From: Erythrobacter aurantius
Lineage (GTDB): Bacteria > Pseudomonadota > Alphaproteobacteria > Sphingomonadales > Sphingomonadaceae
Assembly: GCF_023823125.1 (NCBI RefSeq)
Contig: NZ_CP090949.1
Location: forward strand, 434,001 to 498,000
Direction of reading: 5' to 3'
Length of the DNA stretch: 64,000 nt
A model generated the notes under the pieces. That model worked only from the letters and a program-made list of their open reading frames with translations. It made no database searches and was not told where the DNA came from. The translations under genes were made by a program, and so were the position numbers. Position 1 is the first letter of the stretch. Every line of letters begins with the position of its first letter. Below, piece by piece: positions 44,573 through 53,320 of the stretch.

Positions 44573-45639
44573 TCGCTGTCTGTACCCACAGCCTCGGCGA
44601 TGCTGCCAAAACCGTCGCGTTTCATAAGGCGCTTCAGGCCGCCGGCTATCTGTGCGCCGAGACCAGGGCCGTGATAGACCATGGCCGAATAGAGTTGCAC
44701 CAGGCTCGCGCCTGCCCTGATGCGGTCCCATGCGTGTTCGGCAGTGGCAATGCCGCCGACGCCGACCAGCGGCACTTGCCCACCTGTCGCCTTGCGAAAA
44801 TCACGAAGCCGCTGCTGGGCAAGATCGCGCACGGGAGCGCCTGACAAACCTCCTGTCTCGTCCGCGTGGCGCGAGCGCAGTGGCGGCCGTGAAATCGTAG
44901 TGTTCGAAACGATCAGTGCACCGAGCTTCCTGTCGATCGCGATGCGCGCAATCGCGTCTATGTCAGCAGGCTCGAGATCCGGAGCAACCTTGAGGAACAC
45001 CGGCGGGCCGCCCTCTCCGACTGCGTCTCGCGATGCCGCCTTGATCCCATCGATGAGCGCGGCAAGCGCCGCTTCGTCCTGGAGTGCGCGCAGGCCTGGC
45101 GTATTGGGGCTAGACACATTGATTGCGAGATAGCTGGCAAGGGGGGCCATGATCCGCGTCATCGTCGCGTAATCCGCGCTGCGATCGTCCGAATCCTTGT
45201 TCGCGCCGATATTGATGCCGACGATTCCTCCGCGGCCCTCGCGCTGCTTCAACCGATTCAGCGCAACTTCGGCACCGGAATTGTTGAAGCCCATCCGGTT
45301 GATGACGGCCTTGTCCTCGACAAGGCGGAAGAGACGGGGTTTCGGATTGCCGGCCTGCGGAAGCGGAGTGATCGACCCCACCTCGGTAAAACCGAAACCA
45401 AGTCCCAACAGTGCATCGGGCACTTCGGCGTCCTTGTCGAACCCGGCTGCCACGCCGACCGGGTTGGGGAAGGTCAGGCCCGCAACCTCAACCGCGAGAC
45501 GGCCCGGCTTTGCTTGCGGCATGAATGCGGAGTTGGCTGGCATTCGTTTCAGGGCCGCAATCGCGAGGCGATGCCCTTTTTCCGGGTCAAGGGCGAAGAT
45601 CGCCGGGCGGGCGAGATTGAAGAGAGAGAACATGTTCAT
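44569..45639 (-). CDS. pyrD: Dihydroorotate dehydrogenase (quinone), class 2
   Basis: A 356-residue FMN enzyme of pyrimidine synthesis linked to the quinone pool. The N-terminal helical extension (FSLFNLARPAIFALDPEKGH) is specific for class 2. LTFPNPVGVAAGFDKDAEV, NRMGFNNSGAEVAL, GINIGANKDSDDRS and NVSSPNTPGLRALQ (catalytic Ser) follow, with a late LVGVGGIATAEHAWDRI FMN site. Starts at 45639, 45633 or 45672 are possible, and no ribosome site decides. Confidence 0.95.
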   Translation of the reverse strand: MNMFSLFNLARPAIFALDPEKGHRLAIAALKRMPANSAFMPQAKPGRLAVEVAGLTFPNPVGVAAGFDKDAEVPDALLGLGFGFTEVGSITPLPQAGNPKPRLFRLVEDKAVINRMGFNNSGAEVALNRLKQREGRGGIVGINIGANKDSDDRSADYATMTRIMAPLASYLAINVSSPNTPGLRALQDEAALAALIDGIKAASRDAVGEGGPPVFLKVAPDLEPADIDAIARIAIDRKLGALIVSNTTISRPPLRSRHADETGGLSGAPVRDLAQQRLRDFRKATGGQVPLVGVGGIATAEHAWDRIRAGASLVQLYSAMVYHGPGLGAQIAGGLKRLMKRDGFGSIAEAVGTDSD

Positions 45640-45760
45640 GACGGATCGGCCACTAGTCCCAGTCGCCGGCAATTGTCGAGGGATGCCGAGCTCTCGGGAC
45701 AGCCATTACGACCTACCGAGCGGTAAGGGTGAATCATGAAATTTCCTGTTAGAATCAGAG

Positions 45761-45789
45761 CTTAAAGCCAGTTGTCGTTTGCATACAAT
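45761..45789 (+). promoter_or_regulatory. Candidate promoter of a small RNA
   Basis: CTTAAA (45761-45766) and a good -10, TACAAT (45784-45789), are separated by exactly 17 bp. A start near 45796 would give a transcript ending at the strong terminator 45872-45912. Confidence 0.5.
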
Positions 45790-45795
45790 TTTTCC

Positions 45796-45912
45796 GGAGA
45801 GGGTGGGTCTAAACCATTCTTGCGACCCGAAGGGCTCGGAGCAGCAATGCGAAGAGTTCCTCAACTCAAATGGGCGGCCATGCACGATGATGTGCTGGGC
45901 CGCCCTTTTTTT
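45796..45912 (+). ncRNA. Candidate structured small RNA, about 117 nt
   Basis: Between a promoter-like pair and a strong terminator lie two further hairpins. GGGTC (45805-45809) pairs with GACCC (45824-45828). GAGTT (45854-45858) pairs with AACTC (45863-45867) around a CCTC loop. An exposed CCUC loop can pair with Shine-Dalgarno sequences, a hallmark of many alphaproteobacterial trans-acting RNAs. A 32-codon reading frame starting at 45847 behind GGAG also overlaps, so a leader peptide cannot be excluded. I do not match it to a named RNA family. The rest of the gap, 45913-46153, shows nothing recognisable. Confidence 0.5.
45872..45912 (+). terminator. Strong intrinsic terminator of the candidate small RNA
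   Basis: GGGCGGCC (45872-45879) pairs perfectly with GGCCGCCC (45898-45905). An inner GCAC/GTGC stem extends the hairpin, and T7 follows at 45906-45912. No plus-strand protein gene with a clear role lies upstream, so it is not explained by pyrD, which runs the other way. Confidence 0.88.
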
Positions 45913-46165
45913 CGCAAAATCAAAAACAAAGCTGGATTGCGCTGAGTCAGAGCTGGCTGGCGCGGTCGGGCGCGTCGACCGCATTTGGCGACTCGAGGGC
46001 TTATGCGGCGAGCGAGTCGCAGGCCGACAGCATCAGCTTCGATCCCCTCAAATCGCTTGCGCCAAAAATTTTTCTCCTTGCCGGGCACCTCAATCAAACC
46101 CTTGCATTGTGGCCAATGGGTGGTTGATATCGCGCCCGCTTGGGAAAAAGAGAATGAGGTCAACT

Positions 46166-48019
46166 ATGCGTCGCAATCCATCTCATGTCGGTCGGGCCGT
46201 TGCGACATCGCTGGTCGCACTCGCGCTTGCGGGCTGTTCGACCGCCAATCAGTCGCCGGTCGCGACAGTTGCTTCGGAGCCGGTGGCCGCGCCCAAGGCC
46301 GATACATCGATCAATGATCTGTTTGATCGCTATGACGAAGCCAATCTCGCCCTTTCTCCGCTTGGCAAGGCTTACCGAGGCATTCGCGATGCCGATTACG
46401 GGAAATGGAATGATCCGTCCGAAGAAGCCGAGCAGCGCGATTTCGACCTGTTGCAGGACACCGCCCGCCAGATGCGCGAACAGTATGATGTCGATGCGCT
46501 GTCGTCGCAGGACGCGCTGTCTTACCGGCTGTTTGAACTGACCGCCGCCAGGCGCGCCTCGCTGCATCCGTTCCGCGAATATGAATTCTTGTTCGATCAT
46601 CGCCGCGGCGCGCATACGAGCATTCCGGCATTCCTTATCAACATCCACCGCGTCAGCACGATCACTGATGCCGAAGCCTATGTCTCCCGTATCGAGGGGA
46701 TCGGCCCCCAGCTTGACGCGCTGACGAGCCAGGCGCGTGAGCGGGCGGACAAGGGCATCATGCCGCCGGACTGGGTCTATCCGTATGTGATTGCCGATCT
46801 CGAGGCGTTGATTGCCGCTGGGGACAACAACGCCGTTCTCGAAGATTTCGACGGCAAGCTCGCCCCGCTCACGCCGGACCTGCCAGCCAGCACCGAGGCC
46901 GAGAACAGCGAAGTCATTGCGCTTCTCCAGATGGCGCGTGAAGCGTGGAACAGTTCGGCGCGACCGGCGTATCAGCGCCTGCTCGAAGAGATGCGGCGCC
47001 AGCAGGCCATGGCGCCGACAGACGACGGTATCTGGCGCCTGCCCAATGGCGAGGAATATTACGCCGCCTTGCTGCAAAGCTATACCACCACAGACCTGAC
47101 GGCGGACGAGATCCACGACATCGGCCTGCGGGAGGTTGCCCGGATCCATTCGGAAATGCGCGCCATCATGGCCAAGGTCGGGTTTGAGGGCAGTTTGCAG
47201 GATTTCTTCGAATTCACCCGCACTGACGATCAATTCTACTACACCACGCGCGAGGAATATCTTGCTGACGCACAGGCCGCGCTGGACCGGATAACCGAGA
47301 AGCTGCCCGAATATTTCGGCGTGCTGCCAAAGGCTCCCATGATCATCAAACCGGTGGAGGCTTTCCGCGAGAAGAGCGCGGGCAAGGCTTTCTACCAGAG
47401 CCCGTCGGCAGACGGCTCGCGTCCGGGAACCTATTACGTCAATCTCTACAATCTTCGCGACATGTCGAAGAACGAGCTTGAAGCGCTTGCCTATCACGAA
47501 GGCCTGCCCGGACACCATTTGCAACGTGCCTTGCAGACCGAGCTGGGCGAACTGCCTCCCTTCCGGCGGTTCGGCGGATGGACGGCCTACACCGAAGGCT
47601 GGGGCCTTTATTCCGAAGAGCTGGGCAAGGACATGGGTTTCTATACCGATCCCTATTCCGACTTCGGCAGGCTCGGCATGGAATTGTGGCGTGCGTGTCG
47701 TCTGGTCGTCGACACCGGCATCCATTCAAAACGGTGGAGCCGCGAAGAGGCGATTCAGTACCTCAAGGACAACACACCCAATCCCGAAGGCGACATTGTT
47801 CGAGCGATCGAGCGTTACATCACCACGCCAGGTCAGGCGACCGCATACATGATCGGAAAGCTCAAGATCATGGAACTGCGGGAAATGGCCCGGAAAGAAT
47901 TGGGTTCCGAATTCGACATCCGCGAGTTTCACGATGTCGTGCTCACCAGCGGCCCGGTGCCGTTGTCGATTCTTGAAGAGAATGTCGTGAGCTGGGTTGA
48001 GGGAAAGCGCGGCAACTAA
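46166..48019 (+). CDS. DUF885 family lipoprotein, predicted metallopeptidase
   Basis: A 617-residue secreted protein with a lipoprotein signal (SLVALALAGCSTAN). The DUF885 region fills the rest. A HExxGHH-like zinc motif, LAYHEGLPGHHLQRALQTEL, lies near residue 443, and TAYTEGWGLYSEELGKDMG carries a downstream Glu. GQATAYMIGKLKIMELREMA closes the domain. It is probably an outer-membrane-anchored periplasmic peptidase. The ATG at 46166 has GAGG at good spacing, and an in-frame ATG lies 12 bp upstream. It precedes an AraC-type gene by 3 bp. Confidence 0.9.
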   Translation: MRRNPSHVGRAVATSLVALALAGCSTANQSPVATVASEPVAAPKADTSINDLFDRYDEANLALSPLGKAYRGIRDADYGKWNDPSEEAEQRDFDLLQDTARQMREQYDVDALSSQDALSYRLFELTAARRASLHPFREYEFLFDHRRGAHTSIPAFLINIHRVSTITDAEAYVSRIEGIGPQLDALTSQARERADKGIMPPDWVYPYVIADLEALIAAGDNNAVLEDFDGKLAPLTPDLPASTEAENSEVIALLQMAREAWNSSARPAYQRLLEEMRRQQAMAPTDDGIWRLPNGEEYYAALLQSYTTTDLTADEIHDIGLREVARIHSEMRAIMAKVGFEGSLQDFFEFTRTDDQFYYTTREEYLADAQAALDRITEKLPEYFGVLPKAPMIIKPVEAFREKSAGKAFYQSPSADGSRPGTYYVNLYNLRDMSKNELEALAYHEGLPGHHLQRALQTELGELPPFRRFGGWTAYTEGWGLYSEELGKDMGFYTDPYSDFGRLGMELWRACRLVVDTGIHSKRWSREEAIQYLKDNTPNPEGDIVRAIERYITTPGQATAYMIGKLKIMELREMARKELGSEFDIREFHDVVLTSGPVPLSILEENVVSWVEGKRGN

Positions 48020-48022
48020 TCC

Positions 48023-48931
48023 ATGAAGCGCCCCGTTCAGGATGACAATCTAAGCATATCGACCTTTGTTCCGGTCGATTTCGATCTTCAGGCCCCGCCT
48101 CCGGATCTGGCGGACTACATCAACACCTTCTTTGTCATTCGTACAGATGAAGAGACGCTTGATGAAATGATGCCGGCATATTCGGCACAGCTGTTGGTGT
48201 ACATCCGGGGTAGGTCGCATATTGCCGCAGGGTCCGGCGAAATCGGGCAAGTGCAACAGGTAACATTCACTGCCCCGTTGATGCAGGCAATGCCAGTCAA
48301 GGTCAGCGGCCCGCTGCTGCTTGTCGGGGCTTCACTCACGCCACTGGGCTGGCAGTGCCTTGCCAACGCTCCGGTTGACCAGCTCAACAATTGCATGCTG
48401 CCTGCCCGCGATATCATGGACGCGGATACCATCGCGCGGCTCGAAAACCTGGCTGATGAATATGGTGCGGGCAAGATCGGCTGCGATACGATCTTTGAGG
48501 CGATTTCCGAAACGCTAAGGGCGCGACGCGGTGCAATCCGGTCTGATCATGTGCAGTTCGTCCACCGGACGATGGAGTGGCTTTCAAGCGGCCTTTCCCC
48601 TTCGATCGACCATTTCTATCGGGACGCGGCGATGTCGCCGCGTACGGCGCAGCGTCTGTCAAAGCGCTTCTTTGGCGTATCCCCGACCCGGTTGATCAAA
48701 CGCTATCGGGCCATCCGGGCGGCGATGTTGCTTGCGAACCCGGCGCTGCCGCAGCCAATGCGCGACGAAATTCGCAACAGCTATTTCGACCAGGCCCATC
48801 TCATCCGCGATATCCGTCGATACACCGGTCGAACGCCGACCGGGTTGAACGACGGATCAATCGCGCATGAATCGCTCTATCCCGAAGCGCATGGCGAAGG
48901 TGCGAAGATCCTGCGGAAGCCGCTCGAATAG
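48023..48931 (+). CDS. AraC-type transcriptional regulator, copy 1
   Basis: A 302-residue regulator. A novel N-terminal sensing domain (about 1-170; DLADYINTFFVIRTDEETLD, then GPLLLVGASLTPLGWQCLAN) is followed by an AraC helix-turn-helix region (FFGVSPTRLIKRYRAIRAAM, then FDQAHLIRDIRRYTGRTPTG). It starts 3 bp after the DUF885 gene and is likely cotranscribed. It shares layout and several motifs with the next gene, indicating tandem duplication. Confidence 0.85.
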   Translation: MKRPVQDDNLSISTFVPVDFDLQAPPPDLADYINTFFVIRTDEETLDEMMPAYSAQLLVYIRGRSHIAAGSGEIGQVQQVTFTAPLMQAMPVKVSGPLLLVGASLTPLGWQCLANAPVDQLNNCMLPARDIMDADTIARLENLADEYGAGKIGCDTIFEAISETLRARRGAIRSDHVQFVHRTMEWLSSGLSPSIDHFYRDAAMSPRTAQRLSKRFFGVSPTRLIKRYRAIRAAMLLANPALPQPMRDEIRNSYFDQAHLIRDIRRYTGRTPTGLNDGSIAHESLYPEAHGEGAKILRKPLE

Positions 48932-49006
48932 GCGCCGCGTAACAGCGGTGCGCCGCCGAACGTGAAAGGCGTTCCAACACCAGATGTCGCTGGTATACAA
49001 TGCCCC

Positions 49007-50020
49007 ATGACTACAGCGGGATATCGAACACGCGAAGGGCCGGACGCGCGCGGCTCTGCAGCGCCTGAAGCTGAGGTGCTGGGGACGGATCGGCCGACGG
49101 GTCGCACCAGGTCGACCAATCCGTCCCAACCCGCGTCGCCCCGCCAGCACGATCCGCGCTTCACCCTCAATTATTTCGATCCGCCGGCAGACCTCCAGCG
49201 GCACATCCTGGCCCTGTTTCATTTCGAATGGAACGAAAGGGACATTGTCGATCGCCACCCCGGCGCCTTGGGCCAATTGTTCGTGACCCCTCATGGCAGC
49301 GGTTCGATCACCTTCGGGGATCGGCGCGATATCGTTGATGCCAGCCCGGTGGTCTATCCCGGTTTTCGGCTTGCAGCCCCTTTTCGCATTCAGGGCCCCT
49401 GGCATGCCTTTGGTGTTTCACTTTCGCCCTTGGGCTGGGCAGCACTTGTGGGTTGCCCGGCTCACCGGTTCCTCGATCGGTTCACCCGGGCAAGCGAATT
49501 GATTGGCCCGGAAATTGATCAGCTCGCGGCTTCGCTGGTGAGACAGTATCGAAGCGGCGAATTGTCGGGAGAGGGGGCGTGCGAGGCATTGATCCGCTTT
49601 ATTCGTCCGAGGTTGAAAGCGGTGCCGCCGCCGCATGAGCAGTTGATTGAGCAAACGCTTGCGTGGCTGGGCTCTTCGCTCAATCCCGATCTGGACCGGT
49701 TGTTCGATCAGCTCGCCTTTTCCCGGCGTCAGGCGGAACGCCTGATCACTCAATATTTCGGTCTTCCGCCAGCGGCCCTTGCGCGAAAGATGCGGGCCGT
49801 GCGCGCCGCTGAATTGCTTGCGCATCCCGAACTGTCCGACGAAGGCGCTGCCGAAATTGCCGAGGCCTTTCACGATCAACCGCACATGATCCGGGAAATC
49901 CGGCGCTATTGCGGCTACACCCCGTCGCAAATGCGCAAGGCTGACGAACCCTTGTTCCAGACGATGCTTCGCATGCAGAATCTCGAAAAGCCGGGATCTT
50001 TCAGAGTGATCGGGCGATAG
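49007..50020 (+). CDS. AraC-type transcriptional regulator, copy 2
   Basis: A 337-residue regulator. An extra disordered N-terminal stretch of about 60 residues precedes the sensing domain (PADLQRHILALFHFEWNERD, with FGVSLSPLGWAALVGCPAH). An AraC DNA-binding region follows (YFGLPPAALARKMRAVRAAE, then FHDQPHMIREIRRYCGYTPS). The SLSPLGWxxL and IREIRRYxGxTP motifs match the preceding gene. The ATG at 49007 is chosen, and 48962 would extend it by 15 residues. Confidence 0.85.
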   Translation: MTTAGYRTREGPDARGSAAPEAEVLGTDRPTGRTRSTNPSQPASPRQHDPRFTLNYFDPPADLQRHILALFHFEWNERDIVDRHPGALGQLFVTPHGSGSITFGDRRDIVDASPVVYPGFRLAAPFRIQGPWHAFGVSLSPLGWAALVGCPAHRFLDRFTRASELIGPEIDQLAASLVRQYRSGELSGEGACEALIRFIRPRLKAVPPPHEQLIEQTLAWLGSSLNPDLDRLFDQLAFSRRQAERLITQYFGLPPAALARKMRAVRAAELLAHPELSDEGAAEIAEAFHDQPHMIREIRRYCGYTPSQMRKADEPLFQTMLRMQNLEKPGSFRVIGR

Positions 50021-50044
50021 TCGTGGCACGCCGTCAGACTTTCC

Positions 50045-50073
50045 TTGAAATCGGACAATTCAGCGCGTATTTC
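50045..50073 (+). promoter_or_regulatory. Promoter of the sufR-suf operon
   Basis: TTGAAA (50045-50050) and TATTTC (50068-50073) are separated by 17 bp, giving a start near 50080 and a leader of about 57 nt. The -35 overlaps a half operator, AAATCGGAC at 50048-50056, which matches the left arm of the downstream palindrome. Confidence 0.6.
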
Positions 50074-50098
50074 AAATCCGACAGAATCAGTCTGATTT
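50074..50098. promoter_or_regulatory. Palindromic operator, probable SufR/IscR-type binding site
   Basis: A 25-bp inverted repeat AAATC-C-GAC-A-GA-A-TC-A-GTC-T-GATTT, symmetric at 20 of 24 arm positions, begins right after the -10 box and covers the predicted start of transcription. It fits autorepression by the Rrf2-type regulator encoded 39 bp downstream. Confidence 0.7.
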
Positions 50099-50136
50099 AA
50101 GAATGGCTCGCAACAAGCGAGCGCAACCAGGAAACC

Positions 50137-50577
50137 ATGCGCCTTTCCAACCTCGCCGACTACGCCGTCATCACGATGTGCCAGGCCGCTTCGCATTGCG
50201 GCAACGGCCGGGTGAGCGCGGCTGAACTGGCAGGAGAATCGGGCCTGCCTGTCCCCACCGTCCAGCGGCTCGTTTCCAAACTGACCGCGGCGGGCCTGTT
50301 GCGCTCGGTACGCGGTGTCGGTGGCGGCTTGCAGCTTGGCCGGCCGGCGGCGGCTATCACCGTTGCCGATATCGTCGAAGCGGTCGAAGGCCCGATTGCG
50401 CTCACCGCCTGCATTGACCACGGCGATTGCGATTTCGAAAGCGGTTGTTCGATGAAGCCGCATTGGCCGATCATCAACACCAAGCTGCGCAGCGCGCTGG
50501 CGGAAATCACGCTGGACCATTTGCGCAATCAAACCCGACCCAATCCCTCCCATTCCGTAAGAGAGCACGCGGCATGA
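50137..50577 (+). CDS. sufR: Suf operon regulator, Rrf2/IscR family
   Basis: A 146-residue winged-helix regulator. The N-terminus [20 protein letters not shown] carries the recognition region ([20 protein letters not shown], then [12 protein letters not shown]). Candidate cluster ligands are cysteines in [19 protein letters not shown]. It heads the suf operon and overlaps sufB by 4 bp. By analogy with IscR/SufR it should sense Fe-S status and repress the operon. The operator lies directly upstream. Confidence 0.92.
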   Translation: MRLSNLADYAVITMCQAASHCGNGRVSAAELAGESGLPVPTVQRLVSKLTAAGLLRSVRGVGGGLQLGRPAAAITVADIVEAVEGPIALTACIDHGDCDFESGCSMKPHWPIINTKLRSALAEITLDHLRNQTRPNPSHSVREHAA

Positions 50578-52064
50578 CCGACAATCTCGATCTGCAATCC
50601 GATATCGACAGAGATGCCAAGGAAGCAGCCGCCGCCGCCGCCGAATACGAACATGGCTGGTCTGCTGACATCGAAACCGAATTCGCGGAAAAGGGGCTGA
50701 ACGAGGACACCGTTCGCTTCATCAGCGCCAAGAAGGGCGAGCCCGAATGGATGCTCGACTGGCGGCTGAAGGCGTTTCGCCTGTGGCAGGAAATGGAGGA
50801 GCCCGACTGGGCCAAGGTCGGCTATCCGCCGATCGACTATCAGGACGCCTATTACTACGCCGCGCCCAAGAAGAAGCCGACGCTGAAATCGCTCGATGAA
50901 CTCGATCCCGAGATCAAAGCGGTTTACGACAAGCTGGGTATTCCCGTGGCGGAGCAGGAAGTGCTCGCCGGGGTCGAAGGCGCGCGCAAGGTGGCGGTGG
51001 ATGCCGTTTTCGACAGCGTGAGCGTCGCCACCACTTTCCGCGAGGAGCTGAAGAAGGCAGGCGTGATCTTCCTCTCGATCAGCGAGGCGGTGAAGGAACA
51101 CCCCGAACTGGTGAAGAAATGGCTGGGCCGCGTCGTGCCGGTGCGCGACAATTACTTCGCGGCGCTCAATTGCGCTGTCTTTTCCGACGGCACATTCGTC
51201 TACGTCCCCGAAGGCGTTCGCTGCCCGATGGAGCTTTCGACCTATTTCCGCATCAACGCCGAAAACACGGGCCAGTTCGAACGCACACTGATCATCGCGG
51301 AAAAGGGCGCCTACGTCTCCTATCTCGAAGGCTGCACCGCGCCGATGCGCGATGAGAACCAGCTCCACGCTGCGGTGGTCGAGCTGGTCGCGATGGAAGA
51401 TGCCGAGATCAAGTATTCGACCGTGCAGAACTGGTACCCCGGCAATTCCGAGGGCAAGGGCGGGATCTACAATTTCGTGACGAAGCGCGGGCTGTGTCAG
51501 GGCGACAGGAGCAAGATCAGCTGGACGCAGGTGGAAACCGGCTCTGCGGTGACGTGGAAATATCCCTCCTGCGTGCTCAACGGCGAAAACAGCGTGGGCG
51601 AGTTCTACTCGGTCGCCGTCACCAACAACTATCAGCAGGCCGACACTGGCACCAAGATGATCCACAACGGCAAGGGATCGCGCTCGACGATCATTTCCAA
51701 GGGGATCAGCGCAGGCAAGTCGAACAACACCTATCGCGGCCTCGTCCGCGTGGCCCCGACTGCAACCGGCGTTCGCAATTTCACTCAGTGCGACAGCCTG
51801 CTGCTCGGTGACGAATGCGGGGCGCACACCGTGCCCTATATCGAGGTGAAAAACCCCGGCGCGCAGATCGAGCACGAGGCGACCACCAGCAAGATCAGCG
51901 ACGAACAGCTGTTCTACGCCATGCAGCGCGGGCTGGACGAAGAAGAGGCCGTGGCGCTGATCGTCAACGGCTTTGCCAAGGATGTTCTGAAAGAGCTGCC
52001 GATGGAATTTGCCGTCGAGGCGCAGAAGCTGCTCGCGATCTCGCTTGAGGGGAGTGTGGGGTGA
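50574..52064 (+). CDS. sufB: Fe-S cluster scaffold protein SufB
   Basis: A 496-residue core subunit of the SufBCD scaffold on which clusters are built. Family motifs are [40 protein letters not shown] and a late [20 protein letters not shown] with its conserved Cys. Length and ends are standard. Its last codons overlap the GTG of the next small gene. Confidence 0.97.
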   Translation: MTDNLDLQSDIDRDAKEAAAAAAEYEHGWSADIETEFAEKGLNEDTVRFISAKKGEPEWMLDWRLKAFRLWQEMEEPDWAKVGYPPIDYQDAYYYAAPKKKPTLKSLDELDPEIKAVYDKLGIPVAEQEVLAGVEGARKVAVDAVFDSVSVATTFREELKKAGVIFLSISEAVKEHPELVKKWLGRVVPVRDNYFAALNCAVFSDGTFVYVPEGVRCPMELSTYFRINAENTGQFERTLIIAEKGAYVSYLEGCTAPMRDENQLHAAVVELVAMEDAEIKYSTVQNWYPGNSEGKGGIYNFVTKRGLCQGDRSKISWTQVETGSAVTWKYPSCVLNGENSVGEFYSVAVTNNYQQADTGTKMIHNGKGSRSTIISKGISAGKSNNTYRGLVRVAPTATGVRNFTQCDSLLLGDECGAHTVPYIEVKNPGAQIEHEATTSKISDEQLFYAMQRGLDEEEAVALIVNGFAKDVLKELPMEFAVEAQKLLAISLEGSVG

Positions 52065-52258
52065 GGTACGCTCTAGCCCTTGTTTTCTTTCTGGTCTGGC
52101 TTCTGAGCGCCCCTTGGATTGCCAAGGGGTATGGCGCTTGGCGAGTGCCACTTCCGGGTACGCACAATGTCCTCGACCTAGCGATATTCTACCTTCTTCC
52201 AATCGTGGCCATCGCGATTGCAGTGACCACTTATTCGGCGAAGCGCATGCATGACTGA
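52061..52258 (+). CDS. Tiny membrane protein inside the suf operon
   Basis: A 65-residue protein with two predicted helices ([20 protein letters not shown] and [18 protein letters not shown]). It starts with GTG overlapping the sufB stop (GTGA) and ends 8 bp inside the next gene, so it is embedded in the coupled operon. It has no known Suf relative. Codon pattern and tight overlaps support a real gene. Confidence 0.65.
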   Translation: MRYALALVFFLVWLLSAPWIAKGYGAWRVPLPGTHNVLDLAIFYLLPIVAIAIAVTTYSAKRMHD

Positions 52259-52757
52259 CCGCAAAACCCTTGGCCTCAAGGAAACTTCCGACACCGCCCC
52301 CGCCCTCAACAAGAAGGGGCGCGGGTGGAAGATTTCCGAGAAGCGCCTCGACGAATTGCATGATCGTGCGCGCGAGATGAAGCGATTTGCTTCGCCCGCG
52401 AACAAGGCGCTGGCCGAGCGTTTCGCCAAGGCAAACCTTGGCCGCTACACTTTCAAGCGCTTTGCCGTCGTCGGCAGCGCCATCGTCGACTTCAACTGCC
52501 ACAATCTCGGGATGGCGATCATGATCGACGAGGAAGATCAGGACGAAACGCTGGCAAAGCGCCGCGACAAGAGCCTCGAAGCCGTCGGCATCCGGGTGAT
52601 GCGGATCAAGGCGACCGACATTCTCGAAAACATCGATCCCGTGCTTCAGCGGATCACCGCCGGAATGCGCATGCGGATCGAGGACAAACGCAAAGCAAGA
52701 AGCGAACACCGCCAACCCCGTCCATCAGGCCCCAGCAACGGAAACGAAGCCGAATGA
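52251..52757 (+). CDS. DUF559-like protein (PD-(D/E)XK nuclease fold)
   Basis: A 168-residue protein. The DUF559 core is RYTFKRFAVVGSAIVDFNCH, then GMAIMIDEEDQDETLAKRRD and SLEAVGIRVMRIKATDILEN. The Asp of IVDF and an acidic IDEED stretch hold the positions of the PD-(D/E)XK metal ligands, but the usual Glu-x-Asp-Gly pattern is altered, so activity is uncertain. It overlaps its neighbours (8 bp and 4 bp) within the suf operon. No role in Fe-S assembly is known to me. Confidence 0.8.
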   Translation: MTDRKTLGLKETSDTAPALNKKGRGWKISEKRLDELHDRAREMKRFASPANKALAERFAKANLGRYTFKRFAVVGSAIVDFNCHNLGMAIMIDEEDQDETLAKRRDKSLEAVGIRVMRIKATDILENIDPVLQRITAGMRMRIEDKRKARSEHRQPRPSGPSNGNEAE

Positions 52758-53320
52758 ACAGCCTATCCCTCATCCTTTCCCCCTTCATCGCCCTGCAGGG
52801 CGTTGGTCAGGCGCCTGTCGCTGTCGCCAATGATGCGCCCGAGACATGGACGCTCGAATACCCGCGCGTGATCCAGCCCTTCGTCGAAGATTATCGCCGC
52901 TGCCTGACGAGGCAGACGCGCCGCGTGACGGGCCAGGCCGATTTCGAGCAGCAGCATCGCCGCGATGTCGAAACCTGCACGGAAGCTTTCGAGGAAGCGC
53001 AGGAAGGCGCAAACCGCATGCTAGCAGGGCGCGCCGAATACTCGGACTATTCCCCCGCCGATATCCGCGAAGTCTTCGAACATATCGGCCGGATCCACGT
53101 CGCGCGCGGCGCCGATCTCGACAACCAGTTCACCTTCACCCTGCGCAGTGCCCAGCAGGCGGAAGAGCAATATCAGGCGGAACGCCCCAAGGGCCTCGTA
53201 CTCGAATTGCGCGATGCATCGGTCGTGAAAGCGCGCACCGACGCCACCGCCGCTGCGGCCGAAGCCGCGCAGGAACAACGCACACAGGCACGCGAGGAGG
53301 CATCCGGTGCTCAAGATTGA
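52754..53320 (+). CDS. Hypothetical exported helical protein in the suf operon
   Basis: A 188-residue protein with a weak signal peptide (LSLILSPFIALQGVGQAPVA). A largely helical, charged mature part contains two Cys (YRRCLTRQTRRVTG and DVETCTEAFEEAQEGAN). An Ala/Glu-rich tail (DATAAAAEAAQEQRTQAREE) ends it. No family is recognised. It overlaps DUF559 by 4 bp and sufC by 14 bp. Confidence 0.7.
   Translation: MNSLSLILSPFIALQGVGQAPVAVANDAPETWTLEYPRVIQPFVEDYRRCLTRQTRRVTGQADFEQQHRRDVETCTEAFEEAQEGANRMLAGRAEYSDYSPADIREVFEHIGRIHVARGADLDNQFTFTLRSAQQAEEQYQAERPKGLVLELRDASVVKARTDATAAAAEAAQEQRTQAREEASGAQD

Noticed and set aside
45796..45912. The candidate small RNA considered as SRP RNA, 6S RNA or tmRNA
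   Set aside because: The SRP tetraloop and asymmetric-loop motif, the long 6S closing stem and a tmRNA tag sequence were not found.
45913..46153. Search for a gene in the remaining gap before the DUF885 gene
   Set aside because: Neither strand gives a frame with a ribosome site or familiar sequence, and a 100-codon minus frame there has no supporting features.
46160..47725. A 521-codon open frame on the minus strand
   Set aside because: It is antisense to the DUF885 lipoprotein gene and shows no domain or credible start.
50529..52715. A 728-codon open frame on the minus strand
   Set aside because: It runs antisense through sufB, the tiny membrane gene and DUF559. The His/Asp/Ala-rich product reflects codon bias of the real genes.
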